Part shown: positions 8,681 to 17,837 of the stretch, one piece after another
Layout: each line of letters begins with the position of its first letter
Position numbering within the stretch: position 1 is the first letter of the stretch
Assembly (NCBI GenBank): GCA_021647245.1
Contig: JAKIVC010000005.1
Location: 1-64,000, forward strand
Direction: 5' to 3'
Origin: Gammaproteobacteria bacterium
GTDB taxonomy: Bacteria > Pseudomonadota > Gammaproteobacteria > RBG-16-57-12
Length of the DNA stretch: 64,000 nt
Translations under genes and position numbers: made by a program
Notes under the pieces: model-generated
The model's input: the letters and a program-made list of their open reading frames with translations, nothing else
What the model was told of the DNA's origin: nothing
Database searches by the model: none

Positions 8681-8821
8681 CTAAATGTCTTTTAACCACC
8701 ACCACGCTACCGCACCGACTACTGCGATAATAACGATCTTACTGATGACCAGTATTTTGATAAAGGAGACACCTTCCTTCTCCAGCCTTTCTGTTGGTGA
8801 GATATCTTCTTCGTTTGACAT
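8681..8821 (-). CDS. Small single-pass membrane protein, 46 aa
   Basis: Minus-strand reading from the ATG at 8821 to TAG at 8681 gives an acidic N-terminus (MSNEEDISPTERLEKEG), then one hydrophobic helix of about 23 residues ending AVAWWWLKDI. GGAGGT lies five bases before the ATG. The start is only 19 bases after the stop of the BepA-like protease gene on the same strand, so the two are likely co-transcribed. The acidic-tail-plus-one-helix layout suggests a small membrane partner or adaptor. The family is not recognised. Confidence 0.65.
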   Translation of the reverse strand: MSNEEDISPTERLEKEGVSFIKILVISKIVIIAVVGAVAWWWLKDI

Positions 8822-8840
8822 GTGCTACCTCCAGGTTTTG

Positions 8841-10280
8841 CTAGTGTGTTTTGGCTTGCTCGCTCAGAGCGACTTTTTTAATTTCATCTCTGCGCTGTTT
8901 TAGTTTGGGCAGGCGATAGGGTTGATTGTTGGCCGCTTTTATCGCCTCTTCCAGGTGCTGTACAGCAACGACACTTTGGCCACGAAGGTAGAAGTATTCA
9001 GCCAGCGCCGATGAGGCGTCAACGCGATTGCCTAGCTGGCTTGCAGCTTGGGCATACAGCTGGTGGACTCTTGGTGTCAGTTGGTGATGAGTGCGTAGAT
9101 ATATTTTTAGCAAATTAAAGGCTTCATCGGCTGCGTTTTGCTTGAGTAGCTGCTCGGCATAGTTGAGTGTTAGTGCTTTATTGCCGGGGTAGATCAGCAG
9201 TGCTTGTTTATACAGTGTGAGGGCCTGGCTGTTTTTTTGCTGTCGTTGCAGGCTCCCTGCAAGTGCTACGGTTAACCAGGGGTGTTCCCCTTGTTGCTGG
9301 ATAAGTTTGCGTAACCGTGTTTCAGCTTGTGCCGCTTTGCCGTTGTAACTCTCTAGCAAGGCGAGTTGGTAGGCAAGCTCGGGTAGAGGGTGCTTGTTGA
9401 ATAGTGTGCGTGTCTGTTGCTCAAGCTGTTGCTGCTTGTTGCTGTTCAATACCCGCACCTTGGCGCGAAAGTATTGGAATGCGGGTTTGTCGGCAATGCC
9501 TTCTTTACCTTGCTGCGAGTATTGGGCCGCTCTGTTTTTAGCATCAGAAATACGGTTAAGTGTGACTGGGTGTGTCATTAATATTTCGGGTAAACCGCTC
9601 TGATAGTAGCGACTCTCTTTATGAAGTTTTTCAAAAAAACGCGCCATGCCCTGGGGGTCGTAATGAGCACCCGCCAGAAGCTGAATGCCGATACGGTCAG
9701 CCTCTTTCTCGTGGGTGCGGGTGTAGTTGATGCGTGATTGCTGGCTGGTGGCCATACCCACACTCAACGCCGCAAGGCTCGCATCACCCCCTTGGCTGGA
9801 GAGTGCTATGGCGGCAAGAATAGAGGCGATGGTGGCAAGGTTGGCGCCACTGCTTCCTTCCATCGCACGGCTGATATGGCGTTGCGACACGTGGGCAATT
9901 TCATGGGCCAGTACGGAGGCTAATTCACTCTCATTATCCGCTGCGATAATCAGCCCGGCGTTGATGCCAATATAACCACCGGGTACGGCAAAGGCGTTAA
10001 TTTGCGCAGAGTTGACCACGAAGAAAGTGTAACGATAGGGTGCTTCATCCAGGTAGGAGACCAGCTGCTCTCCAAGTGACTGAATGTAGGCTTCTATTTC
10101 CGGGGCATCGAGCAGGTCAGCGGTGCCACGCATCTGGCGCATAAATTGACCGCCAAGCCTCTGTTCCTCTTTTAATGAGAGCGATGAATCGGCTGAGTTG
10201 CCAATATCGGGAATGGTTAACGTACCATCAGCCCACGCAGTGAGTGAAAAAAATAGCAGTAATATGAGTCGTGTCGGCAT
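8841..10280 (-). CDS. bepA: Periplasmic M48 metalloprotease with TPRs (BepA/YfgC-like)
   Basis: Zinc protease-chaperone of the periplasm. BepA relatives degrade or help assemble outer-membrane proteins such as LptD and BamA. The 479-aa product has a signal peptide (ends near TAWADG), the zinc motif HEIAHVSQRH and the downstream Glu ligand in HEKEADRIG. A C-terminal half of TPR-like helices follows, near the E. coli BepA length. The ATG at 10280 is chosen over an adjacent TTG at 10283. The 46-aa membrane protein gene follows immediately. Confidence 0.9.
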   Translation of the reverse strand: MPTRLILLLFFSLTAWADGTLTIPDIGNSADSSLSLKEEQRLGGQFMRQMRGTADLLDAPEIEAYIQSLGEQLVSYLDEAPYRYTFFVVNSAQINAFAVPGGYIGINAGLIIAADNESELASVLAHEIAHVSQRHISRAMEGSSGANLATIASILAAIALSSQGGDASLAALSVGMATSQQSRINYTRTHEKEADRIGIQLLAGAHYDPQGMARFFEKLHKESRYYQSGLPEILMTHPVTLNRISDAKNRAAQYSQQGKEGIADKPAFQYFRAKVRVLNSNKQQQLEQQTRTLFNKHPLPELAYQLALLESYNGKAAQAETRLRKLIQQQGEHPWLTVALAGSLQRQQKNSQALTLYKQALLIYPGNKALTLNYAEQLLKQNAADEAFNLLKIYLRTHHQLTPRVHQLYAQAASQLGNRVDASSALAEYFYLRGQSVVAVQHLEEAIKAANNQPYRLPKLKQRRDEIKKVALSEQAKTH

Positions 10281-10423
10281 CAATGGTATCGAGTCGTTTT
10301 GAGGGGTGCGTAACTCAGTATAACGTTATTTCTCATCAATTATCAGAGGGGATTATTGGCTGAAAGTTCCTCTCTAAACAGTATAATGGAACTCATTTTG
10401 GCATTTGTTGTGGGGGAAACAGC

Positions 10424-10660
10424 GTGAGGTATGATTTAGAGCTCGATCTGTGTGGCTTGCAATGTCCGTTGCCTATTTTGCGCAGTAAGAAAGCATTAGC
10501 GAAGTTGGCAGCAGGCCAGGTGATACTCGTGACAGCGACGGATGTGGGGGCCTTAAAAGACTTTCCGGCTTTTTGTAAAGTAACCGGACACGCGTTGCTC
10601 GAGAGCTGGGAGAAGCAAGATGTGTTTCACTTTGTTATAAAAAAACGCCCCGAGGATTAG
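10424..10660 (+). CDS. TusA-family sulfur-carrier protein
   Basis: A 78-aa protein with the TusA/SirA core: LDLCGLQCPLPILRSKKAL contains the conserved CPxP with the persulfide-carrying Cys. Members pass sulfur to tRNA thiolation, molybdenum cofactor synthesis or sulfur-oxidation pathways; which applies here cannot be read from sequence. The start is a GTG preceded by a GGGGGA stretch. It is divergent from the BepA-like gene. Confidence 0.9.
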   Translation: MRYDLELDLCGLQCPLPILRSKKALAKLAAGQVILVTATDVGALKDFPAFCKVTGHALLESWEKQDVFHFVIKKRPED

Positions 10661-10699
10661 GCATGCTATTGCCATTTCCTAGGGTAAGATATTGCCGCT

Positions 10700-11533
10700 T
10701 TATAGCTGGCGGGTGAGTAGCGCGGGTGTTCCCAGCTCTTTTACTGTCGCGCCACCCGCTGTCAAGTAGCTGTTCCAGAACTTTTTCAATGATTCCAGTT
10801 GGCTTGGTTTGATGTATTTACGCTCATCTTTAATGTTTCCGAGGCCAAACATATAGACTTTGGCACCGTGCCAATCTGCGAGTAGTTGGTGTTTAATCAC
10901 TTTCGACATCTCTTTCTCACTGTTAATCGTGGCAATGCTGCGACGACGATAAAAGCTGCTTACTTCACTGTTCTCCAGCCCATCAGAGATAATTAAAACC
11001 GTCTTGTCGTCAATCGTGTCATTTATCAATACGGTTTCACTCAGGCGTTTCAGTGCATACAGTAGATCGGTGCGTGGTAATTGAGTATTGATAAGCTCTA
11101 AATTACGTTTAATAGCCCTTGTTAGTGCTTGCTTTTCTTCTGTTTTTTGTCTGTTTATGCAGGCTTTAAGTGCCTCTTTCTGGCTCTCTTTTAGTTGATA
11201 GAGATAGGCCTCGCTGGGTTTGCTGTCCAGAGATCCTTCGTAGCTAAGCTCGGTATATTGCCCCTTAATATTGGGTGAAAAGCGTGCGACACGCACTTGT
11301 TCTCCGCTTTTAGGGTGAGTCGAGAGTAGAGTGTTCAGGTTGCTGCGCATGCGGCTGTTGAGGGGCATGGTTTGGTCGATGAATATATAGAGGGCGCTGT
11401 TGATGTTGTTTTCTGGCATCTCAAGATCGAGCTGTTGGTAACAGCTGCTGCTTGTAGTTGAAGCCCAGCCTGCGGTGCTTGCTATGAGTGCAATAAAGGC
11501 GACAAGTGATGTGAGTGGTATTGAGTAGTTCAT
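10700..11533 (-). CDS. Secreted VWA-like protein, 277 aa
   Basis: N-terminal signal peptide ends near AGWAST. The rest looks like a von Willebrand A fold: a hydrophobic strand then DQTMPLNS (MIDAS-like), a central charged helix region, and a later strand with LIISDGLEN, the position of the second MIDAS acidic residue. The gene is divergent from flgP-flgT and shares their intergenic region. A link to the flagellar outer-membrane ring is possible by context only. Confidence 0.65.
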   Translation of the reverse strand: MNYSIPLTSLVAFIALIASTAGWASTTSSSCYQQLDLEMPENNINSALYIFIDQTMPLNSRMRSNLNTLLSTHPKSGEQVRVARFSPNIKGQYTELSYEGSLDSKPSEAYLYQLKESQKEALKACINRQKTEEKQALTRAIKRNLELINTQLPRTDLLYALKRLSETVLINDTIDDKTVLIISDGLENSEVSSFYRRRSIATINSEKEMSKVIKHQLLADWHGAKVYMFGLGNIKDERKYIKPSQLESLKKFWNSYLTAGGATVKELGTPALLTRQL

Positions 11534-11685
11534 TTCGATTGTCTGCTGTGAAAATGTAGTGAAATACTAGCATAATTTATGCCACAGAATTTTCGGGTGG
11601 TTGGAACATTTATTGCACTGTTCTGCGTCAGGGTGAGTAGTTACGCAGGATACTTGCAACGGGTGACAACGCGTGGGAGCGTGAT

Positions 11686-12324
11686 ATGACAAATTCGATA
11701 AAGCAGATGTTGTTGATGGGTTTAGTGGTCTCTTTAGTGGTGGGGTGCTCGCAATCAACCACTAAACCGACTGATGAAACAGCGCCGGCCTCCACCGCTG
11801 CTGAGTTGGCGGAACCCAAATCTTTTTATCAAAACGAAAAAAACCGGCCGGTCGACACCCTGGTGATCACTGCCCGTGGTTGGGGTGCGCCACCAAAACA
11901 GTATTATCCGGAGGGCAATCGCCGCCTGATGGCGATGCGTGCAGCCAAACTGGATGCGTATCGCTCCCTGGCTGAACGTATTCATGGTTTGCGTATCTGG
12001 GGGGGCACGACCGTCGGCGAAATGGTGCTGGAGCAAGATCAGTTTAAAGTGTTGCTGGATGCTTATGTGGTGGGTGCCAAGGTGTTGAGTATCATGCCGC
12101 AAAAAGATGGTAATTATGAGGCGATTGTTGAAGTTGAGGTAGGTCGTGACTTTTTATACCGTGCATTGGCCAGCCGAAATGATTTGATGACGGTTCCGTC
12201 GGGCTATAGTGCGCTGCCCAAAACGGCCTATGAGGAGCAGGCAACGCAGGTTCAGCAGCATGAGGCGGTGGAAGACGTGGTGAGCGAGTCCCACAGTCAG
12301 GCCAACTTCTATTTTGCAGATTGA
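11686..12324 (+). CDS. flgP: LPP20-type outer-membrane lipoprotein, FlgP-like
   Basis: A 212-aa lipoprotein with lipobox LVVGC near residue 21. The LPP20-like core runs from about residue 85 (RLMAMRAAKLDAYRSLAERI) to EAIVEVEVGRDFLYRA. This resembles FlgP, which builds the outer-membrane-associated basal disk or H-ring around sheathed or high-torque flagella. GGAG precedes the ATG by seven bases. FlgT follows 10 bases downstream, which supports the flagellar call. Confidence 0.75.
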   Translation: MTNSIKQMLLMGLVVSLVVGCSQSTTKPTDETAPASTAAELAEPKSFYQNEKNRPVDTLVITARGWGAPPKQYYPEGNRRLMAMRAAKLDAYRSLAERIHGLRIWGGTTVGEMVLEQDQFKVLLDAYVVGAKVLSIMPQKDGNYEAIVEVEVGRDFLYRALASRNDLMTVPSGYSALPKTAYEEQATQVQQHEAVEDVVSESHSQANFYFAD

Positions 12325-12334
12325 GAGGGCTACT

Positions 12335-13480
12335 ATGTTGCTACGTATTGCTCTGTTGATGATGTTGTTTGTGGTCGTTTTCCCCGTTAATGCGAAGCTG
12401 GTGGAGACGCAGGGGGTGGCGCTTATTGAAAAGGGTGCCAAGGGTAAGGCGCGTGAAGAGGCGATTCGGCAGGCGATTCGGCAGGCTCAACTGCAAACCA
12501 TGGCTTTGGTTGATAGTGCCAGCATGGTCAGTGCCAATGTGATGGCTATTGATAGCGCACGGGTGAGCGCGGCGGGGCTGGTAAAAGATGTTGTGGTTAT
12601 TAAAGAGTGGCAGCAAGAAGGACTCTATTATGTGCGGATTCGGGCGCAAGTGGTTGAAGAGAAACTACGTCTGCCGAGTAATGCGGCACGTTATCGTAAA
12701 AAAATATCGGTAACACAGTTTGATGTTATGGATCGCCGGCAAATTTTTGATATGCCGATGATTGAAGTAAAGCTGGCTCAGGAGCTACAGCGTCGCCTTG
12801 AAAATACCGGTTTGGTTTTAGCCCGTGATGCCACTGCTTTTAGAGTGGCTGAACGGGGTCAGCATACCCTGGATGGTGAGAGAGTCAGTTATCAACATGT
12901 TGTGAGGCGGGTGGCGGGTGAGTTATCCAGCCAGTTTCTAGTGACCGGTACCCTTGTGGATATGGGGGTGCAGACAGGGTGGTGGCGAGATGTGCGTCAT
13001 ATTGTATTGGATGTGGCGGTGTATGATGGGCTTTCAGGTACTCTGATTTCAAAACATCGAGTCAATGAACGTGTGGTCGGCGCAAGTTATATGGATGCTA
13101 ATGTGGTGTTTGGTAGCGTTGCTTTCTTGGTGGGTGAGTATGGTGCCGTATTGGATCGTGTGCTGGATTCGCTGGCTAGCCGGATCATTGAGGATTTAAC
13201 TATGCTTCCATTTTCGGCAAAAGTACTGCGGGTTGAGGGGCGTCATATTACGCTGGATGCAGGAGTCACATCGTTGATGTCGGTCGGTGACACCTTAATG
13301 GCCTATCAACTGGATAACAGCGCGATGTATGATGATGTTAATGGCCGTTATCTCGGTTTCAAGGAGCGACCACTGGCGGCTGTCGTTGTGAAAACAGTGC
13401 AGCCACAATTTTCGGTTGCAGAAGTTGAATCAGACGAAATCACCCTTAAACCCGGTGATATCGTCCGCTTTGGCTGGTAA
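12335..13480 (+). CDS. flgT: Flagellar H-ring protein FlgT
   Basis: A 381-aa periplasmic protein with signal peptide MLLRIALLMMLFVVVFPVNA. Its N-terminal domain (GVALIEKGAKGKAREEAIRQ and following) matches FlgT, which forms the H-ring and stabilises the T-ring of the flagellar motor in Vibrio-type flagella. The C-terminal region (from about residue 295) has the beta-rich ending of FlgT-C. The ATG at 12335 follows GAGAGG. An in-frame TTG at 12314 would overlap the flgP end and remove the signal-peptide context. Confidence 0.85.
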   Translation: MLLRIALLMMLFVVVFPVNAKLVETQGVALIEKGAKGKAREEAIRQAIRQAQLQTMALVDSASMVSANVMAIDSARVSAAGLVKDVVVIKEWQQEGLYYVRIRAQVVEEKLRLPSNAARYRKKISVTQFDVMDRRQIFDMPMIEVKLAQELQRRLENTGLVLARDATAFRVAERGQHTLDGERVSYQHVVRRVAGELSSQFLVTGTLVDMGVQTGWWRDVRHIVLDVAVYDGLSGTLISKHRVNERVVGASYMDANVVFGSVAFLVGEYGAVLDRVLDSLASRIIEDLTMLPFSAKVLRVEGRHITLDAGVTSLMSVGDTLMAYQLDNSAMYDDVNGRYLGFKERPLAAVVVKTVQPQFSVAEVESDEITLKPGDIVRFGW

Positions 13481-13485
13481 TTACG

Positions 13486-13785
13486 TTATAAAAGCTGTTT
13501 TATACTGCCCGCATACTCATATTGCCCATCTTCACTTGACGGCTCACGGCGTGTAATTTCAATCACTGCTTTCAGCGGTGGTACCACTGACTTTTCAGGT
13601 GTGATGTGAATATCAATCAGTGTGGTTTGCTCCAATTTAACGGCAGAACGAAACCGAATGCCACCGGCACTAAGGTTGATGCACTGCCCCGAATTGTTCG
13701 CCTCACTGCCGTGAATGCTGAAGCTTAGCGGGCAATCCGCGGTCATGCGAAAGAAGTCGCGTTTTTCATCATAATCTCTAGACAT
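13486..13785 (-). CDS. PilZ domain protein, 99 aa
   Basis: A single PilZ domain that binds cyclic di-GMP. The RxxxR motif (RDFFR, near residues 9-13) and NxSxxG (NLSAGG, near residue 37) are both present. A start at 13785 is chosen because GGGGG lies five bases upstream and it places the RxxxR at the N-terminus. A longer reading to 13980 would add 65 residues of unlikely composition. It is convergent with flgT, six bases apart. By context it may modulate motility. Confidence 0.8.
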   Translation of the reverse strand: MSRDYDEKRDFFRMTADCPLSFSIHGSEANNSGQCINLSAGGIRFRSAVKLEQTTLIDIHITPEKSVVPPLKAVIEITRREPSSEDGQYEYAGSIKQLL

Positions 13786-14213
13786 GTAATCCCCCGTGAT
13801 AATGCTTGCTTGTTGATAACAAATATTGCCTTTCAATACAAGGGGTTTGTGTTTATTTAACCCCCGGATAGAGGTGCAAGATATTGGTTTTGCAGTGAAA
13901 TAAAAAATAGTGGGCAGTATCCACATAAGATGGGGTAGTTGTTTTTTGTTTTGCCGTGGAATCAAGCGCTTGTGTGGCATGCTTATTTTTATCCCGGAAT
14001 TAGGCTATTCCGTCTCAATCTTGCGAAGAGGGTTGCATGTCATCTTAGGCGCGGTAGAATAACTCGATGGATGATTATGCTATCGGCCTTACAAAAATAA
14101 ATGTAGACCCCCCTTTGCGGGCGAAACAGTTTTCTAGTTAACGCCACAGTTGGCGATTTAATACAGTAGACGATGGCCGTGTAACGGTTTCAATAAAAAC
14201 AGGAGTTACTCAT
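13786..14213. other. 428-base intergenic region before pcnB
   Basis: No gene is supported. The region carries the upstream signals of the minus-strand PilZ gene and of plus-strand pcnB. A small hairpin (CGCCA-CAGT-TGGCG, 14142-14155) lies about 60 bases before the pcnB start. No tRNA or riboswitch was recognised. Confidence 0.5.
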
Positions 14214-15578
14214 TTGTTTGGTCAGGTAAAGTCCCTGATGCGACGAGTTTTTGCTAAGGAAGATAGTGTTAAATCTTCACTTCCCCAAGTTATCTCACGC
14301 GATCACCACACCATATCAAGATCCAATATCAGCGCAAATGCACTAAAAGTTCTCTATCGACTCAACTCGGCGGGGTATGAGGCCTACTTAGTGGGCGGCG
14401 GGGTGCGCGATCTGCTATTAGGGCGTGAGCCGAAAGATTTTGATGTTGCCACCGACGCAAGCCCGGAAGAGGTGAAACGTGTGTTTCGAAACTGCCGCTT
14501 AATTGGGCGGCGCTTTCGTCTGGCGCACATCTACTTTGGCCGGGAGATTATTGAGGTGGCGACTTTCCGGGGCGACGGGAGTGGTGACCGCCGAAGCAAA
14601 GATGGCTTGCTGGTCCGAGATAATGTCTACGGTACTCTAGAAGAGGATGCTTGGCGTCGAGATTTCACAATTAACTCTCTCTACTATGAAGTGAAAAACT
14701 TTTCGGTGATTGATCATGTGGGCGCGATGGCTGATCTTGAGGCGGGTCGTTTATCTATTATTGGGGATGCAGTAGAGCGTTATCGGGAAGACCCCGTCAG
14801 AATGCTGCGCGCCATTCGTTTCTCCAGCAAGCTCGGCTTTATTATCGATGAAGAGACATCAAAACCTATTTTTGAGTGTGCTCCTCTGATGGAAACGGTC
14901 TCATCTGCCCGTCTGTTTGATGAAATGTGTAAACTCTTTCTGCATGGCTATGCGCTCAATACATATGAACAGCTTCGTCACTATGGGCTTTTCTATTATC
15001 TTTTCCCACAGGTTGAGCGCTCACTCGAACAGCAGGAGAGTGACTACCCCAAGACATTTATCGCCCGTGGCCTGGAAAATACTGATATTCGGGTTTCTGA
15101 AAACAGGCCAGTTATCCCCGCGTTTTTACTGGCCATACTACTCTGGGAACCTGTTCGTACACTTGTGGCACAAAAAGGTAAGCAAGGAATGCGGCCAATG
15201 CAAGCTTATCAGGAAGCCGCTGATGAGGTGATTAGTCTACAGGTCAAGTCAATCTCGATGCCACGCCGAATTTCCCTGCAAGTTAAGGAAATTTGGATCA
15301 TGCAGGCCAAGCTTTCAATACGACGTGGCAGTAAGGTGTTTGAACTGCTTGAAAGCAACCGCTTCCGTGCCGCGTTTGATTTTTTACAACTGCGGCACCA
15401 GAGTGGAGAAGAGGTGGCCGAGCTCTACGAGTGGTGGAATAGCTTTCATCAGACCAGCCGCGATGAGCAAGAGAGCATGTTAAGCCAGCTTCGTAAGCGA
15501 GAGGGGCCTGCGGGTGGTCGCCGCCGTCGCAACCCTTACCGGCGGCGCCGACCGTCAAGTGAAACAAAAAATGAGTAA
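14214..15578 (+). CDS. pcnB: Poly(A) polymerase I
   Basis: Adds poly(A) tails to RNA 3' ends and so promotes their decay. The 454-aa product has the class II nucleotidyltransferase motif LVGGGVRDLLLG followed by DFDVAT (metal-binding Asp pair). Next come the RRDFTINSLYY segment and the RNA-binding domain, then an Arg-rich tail (RRRRNPYRRRRPS), all as in PcnB. The start is a TTG with AGGAG at 14201-14205. An ATG at 14238 is the alternative. It overlaps folK by eight bases. Confidence 0.93.
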   Translation: MFGQVKSLMRRVFAKEDSVKSSLPQVISRDHHTISRSNISANALKVLYRLNSAGYEAYLVGGGVRDLLLGREPKDFDVATDASPEEVKRVFRNCRLIGRRFRLAHIYFGREIIEVATFRGDGSGDRRSKDGLLVRDNVYGTLEEDAWRRDFTINSLYYEVKNFSVIDHVGAMADLEAGRLSIIGDAVERYREDPVRMLRAIRFSSKLGFIIDEETSKPIFECAPLMETVSSARLFDEMCKLFLHGYALNTYEQLRHYGLFYYLFPQVERSLEQQESDYPKTFIARGLENTDIRVSENRPVIPAFLLAILLWEPVRTLVAQKGKQGMRPMQAYQEAADEVISLQVKSISMPRRISLQVKEIWIMQAKLSIRRGSKVFELLESNRFRAAFDFLQLRHQSGEEVAELYEWWNSFHQTSRDEQESMLSQLRKREGPAGGRRRRNPYRRRRPSSETKNE

Positions 15579-16065
15579 TGTTTTTCAGGTCTTTATTGGC
15601 CTGGGTAGCAACCTAAATCAACCCGTTGAACAGTTAAAACAAGCGGTTGCAACATTGACTGCTGCGGCTAATTTGGAAGGTGTAAAACTCTCCAGCTTTT
15701 ATAGTGGCAAACCCATGGGGCCACAGGATCAGCCAGATTACGTTAATGCCGTTTTTCAAATGGAAACCTCTTTAGCACCACGCCCTCTTTTATACCTCCT
15801 GCAGCAGGTTGAAAACGGACAGGGGCGTATCCGAGAGCGCCGCTGGGGTGAGAGAACGCTGGATCTGGATATTCTGTTATATGGTGAGAGAACGGTTAAC
15901 TTACCTGAACTGACCATCCCTCATATTGGCTTAAGCAAACGAAACTTCGTACTCTACCCGCTGCACGAGATTGCCCCCGATCTAATGATTCCACAGCTTG
16001 GCCCCCTGGCCGAGTTAATCACCGCCTGTCCCCAGGCAGACTTACAGCGAATAGAGATCGCCTAG
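15571..16065 (+). CDS. folK: 2-amino-4-hydroxy-6-hydroxymethyldihydropteridine pyrophosphokinase
   Basis: Folate pathway enzyme that pyrophosphorylates hydroxymethyldihydropterin. The 164-aa product begins VFIGLGSNLNQP. It contains the signature RRWGERTLDLDILLYG with the two metal-binding Asp residues, followed by IPHIGLSKRNFVLYPL. The ATG at 15571 lies inside the end of pcnB, a classic pcnB-folK coupling. Confidence 0.95.
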   Translation: MSNVFQVFIGLGSNLNQPVEQLKQAVATLTAAANLEGVKLSSFYSGKPMGPQDQPDYVNAVFQMETSLAPRPLLYLLQQVENGQGRIRERRWGERTLDLDILLYGERTVNLPELTIPHIGLSKRNFVLYPLHEIAPDLMIPQLGPLAELITACPQADLQRIEIA

Positions 16066-16111
16066 CTCAGCTAATTCTTGCTATAGTGCTTCTTTATTTT
16101 CCGATGATGAA

Positions 16112-16915
16112 ATGGCCATGAACTCAGCGATTACCGCACAAACGTTAAAACAGATGAAAGCTAAAGGAGAGCGCTTTAGCTGTTTAACCGCCTATGATGC
16201 CAGCTTTGCGCAGCAGATTGCCGCAGCGGGTATTGAAGTGCAGCTAGTGGGAGACTCACTGGGTATGGTGATCCAGGGGAAAGAGAGCACCCTACCGGTT
16301 TCAATGGATGAGATGATCTACCATAGCCGTGCTGTGCGTCGCGCCTCAGGGAGTAGCCTAGTGATGGTTGATATGCCATTTATGAGCTGTACAACGCCAG
16401 AGCAGGCAGTGAAAAATGCGGGTCGTCTGATGAAAGAGGGCGGGGCACACATGGTAAAAGTGGAGGGCGGTCACATGATGCTTGAGGCCATTCGTCTGTT
16501 ATCTGCCCACGGGGTACCTGTTTGTAGTCACCTTGGCCTGTTGCCACAATCTGTCTATAAGCTGGGCGGCTATAAAGTGCAGGGGCGTGATAGTGAAACC
16601 GCCGATAGGATACTCGCCGATGCCATCGCACTGGAGGCTGCGGGAGCCGATATTCTGCTGTTAGAGTGTGTGCCCGCTTCATTGGCAAAAAAAATCACTG
16701 CGGCGGTCACCTTGCCAGTAATCGGTATTGGCGCAGGTGTTGAGTGTGATGGCCAGGTGCTGGTTGTTTATGACATGCTGGGTATTACACCGGGTAAACG
16801 GCCTAAATTTTCCAAAAACTTCCTGCTTGATGCCCTGGATATACCCGAAGCCTTGCACAATTATGCCAAGGCGGTAAAATCCGCCACTTTTCCAACAGAG
16901 CAACAGAGCTTTTAA
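16112..16915 (+). CDS. panB: 3-methyl-2-oxobutanoate hydroxymethyltransferase
   Basis: First committed step of pantothenate synthesis, making ketopantoate from 2-oxoisovalerate and methylene-tetrahydrofolate. The 267-aa length is standard. Visible signatures are LTAYDASFAQ, VGDSLGMV, MVKVEGG, SHLGLLPQ and PVIGIGAG. It sits directly upstream of panC and downstream of folK, linking folate and pantothenate genes. Confidence 0.96.
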   Translation: MAMNSAITAQTLKQMKAKGERFSCLTAYDASFAQQIAAAGIEVQLVGDSLGMVIQGKESTLPVSMDEMIYHSRAVRRASGSSLVMVDMPFMSCTTPEQAVKNAGRLMKEGGAHMVKVEGGHMMLEAIRLLSAHGVPVCSHLGLLPQSVYKLGGYKVQGRDSETADRILADAIALEAAGADILLLECVPASLAKKITAAVTLPVIGIGAGVECDGQVLVVYDMLGITPGKRPKFSKNFLLDALDIPEALHNYAKAVKSATFPTEQQSF

Positions 16916-16924
16916 GGGGGGTTG

Positions 16925-17785
16925 ATGCAGAGGGTGGAGAGCACCGCCACGCTACGGGCATTATTAAAGCAGTGGCGTCAATCGGGAGATCGAATTGCGT
17001 TTGTACCCACCATGGGTGACCTTCATGCGGGCCACTTGGCACTGGTAAAAGAGGCCAAACAACACGCAGAGCGCGTGGTGGTCTCTATTTTTGTTAACCC
17101 ATTACAGTTTGGTGAAAATGAAGACTTTGATCACTACCCACGCCTGCTTGAGCGTGACAGTGAAAAATTAAAAGCGGCGACAGTAGATCTGCTTTTTTCA
17201 CCCTCTGTTGCAGAGGTTTACCCCAATGGGTTGCAAGGCGTAGCGACGGTCGATGTACCGACGATTAGTGGCATACTTTGCGGAGCTTCCCGTCCTGGTC
17301 ATTTTAGTGGTGTCGCAACGGTTGTCAGTAAACTGCTGAATATGGTACAGCCTGATTGCGCCCTATTTGGTGAAAAGGATTTTCAGCAGTTGTTGCTGAT
17401 AAAAAAACTGGTAAGTGACCTCTGTTTTGCGAGTGAAATTATCGGTGTACCGACATGTCGGGAAACGGATGGCTTGGCAATGAGCTCACGCAATCGTTAC
17501 CTCTCTGATTCACAACGACAGCAGGCTCCAGTGTTAAATAAAGAGCTGCGCAAAGCAAAAAAAGCTGTCGCCAAAGCATCATTCACTGATTTTAAAAAAA
17601 TAGCCGAACAAGCCGTCATTCATCTAAATAATAGCGGCTTTAGAGTCGACTACTTTGCGGTACGCCATGCCGCTGACCTGGCTGAACCAGAGCGTGATGA
17701 TGGTGAGTTTGTCATTCTTGTCGCCGCCTGGCTGGGTAGCGCAAGGTTGATTGATAATGTCCGAGTAAACAAGGGTGAGATATAG
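16925..17785 (+). CDS. panC: Pantothenate synthetase
   Basis: Joins pantoate and beta-alanine using ATP. The 286-aa product carries FVPTMGDLHAGHLALV (the HxGH nucleotide motif), SIFVNPLQFGENEDF, the FGEKDFQQL segment and AMSSRNRYLS (KMSKS-like). The ATG at 16925 follows a run of G after the panB stop, and the adjacent TTG at 16922 is less likely. Confidence 0.96.
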   Translation: MQRVESTATLRALLKQWRQSGDRIAFVPTMGDLHAGHLALVKEAKQHAERVVVSIFVNPLQFGENEDFDHYPRLLERDSEKLKAATVDLLFSPSVAEVYPNGLQGVATVDVPTISGILCGASRPGHFSGVATVVSKLLNMVQPDCALFGEKDFQQLLLIKKLVSDLCFASEIIGVPTCRETDGLAMSSRNRYLSDSQRQQAPVLNKELRKAKKAVAKASFTDFKKIAEQAVIHLNNSGFRVDYFAVRHAADLAEPERDDGEFVILVAAWLGSARLIDNVRVNKGEI

Positions 17786-17837
17786 CCGTTAGTTGTGTAT
17801 ACTGGCCGCTATTTTCGACCGTGTTATAGGGTGTTTT

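Noticed and set aside
8685-8903. Plus-strand frame of 72 aa overlapping the small membrane protein
   Set aside because: It has no ribosome site and is antisense to the minus-strand 46-aa frame, which has GGAGGT, a clear helix and co-directional neighbours.
13785-13980. N-terminal extension of the PilZ protein (65 residues)
   Set aside because: The extension has unusual composition and no ribosome site, while GGGGG precedes the ATG at 13785 and places RxxxR at the expected position.
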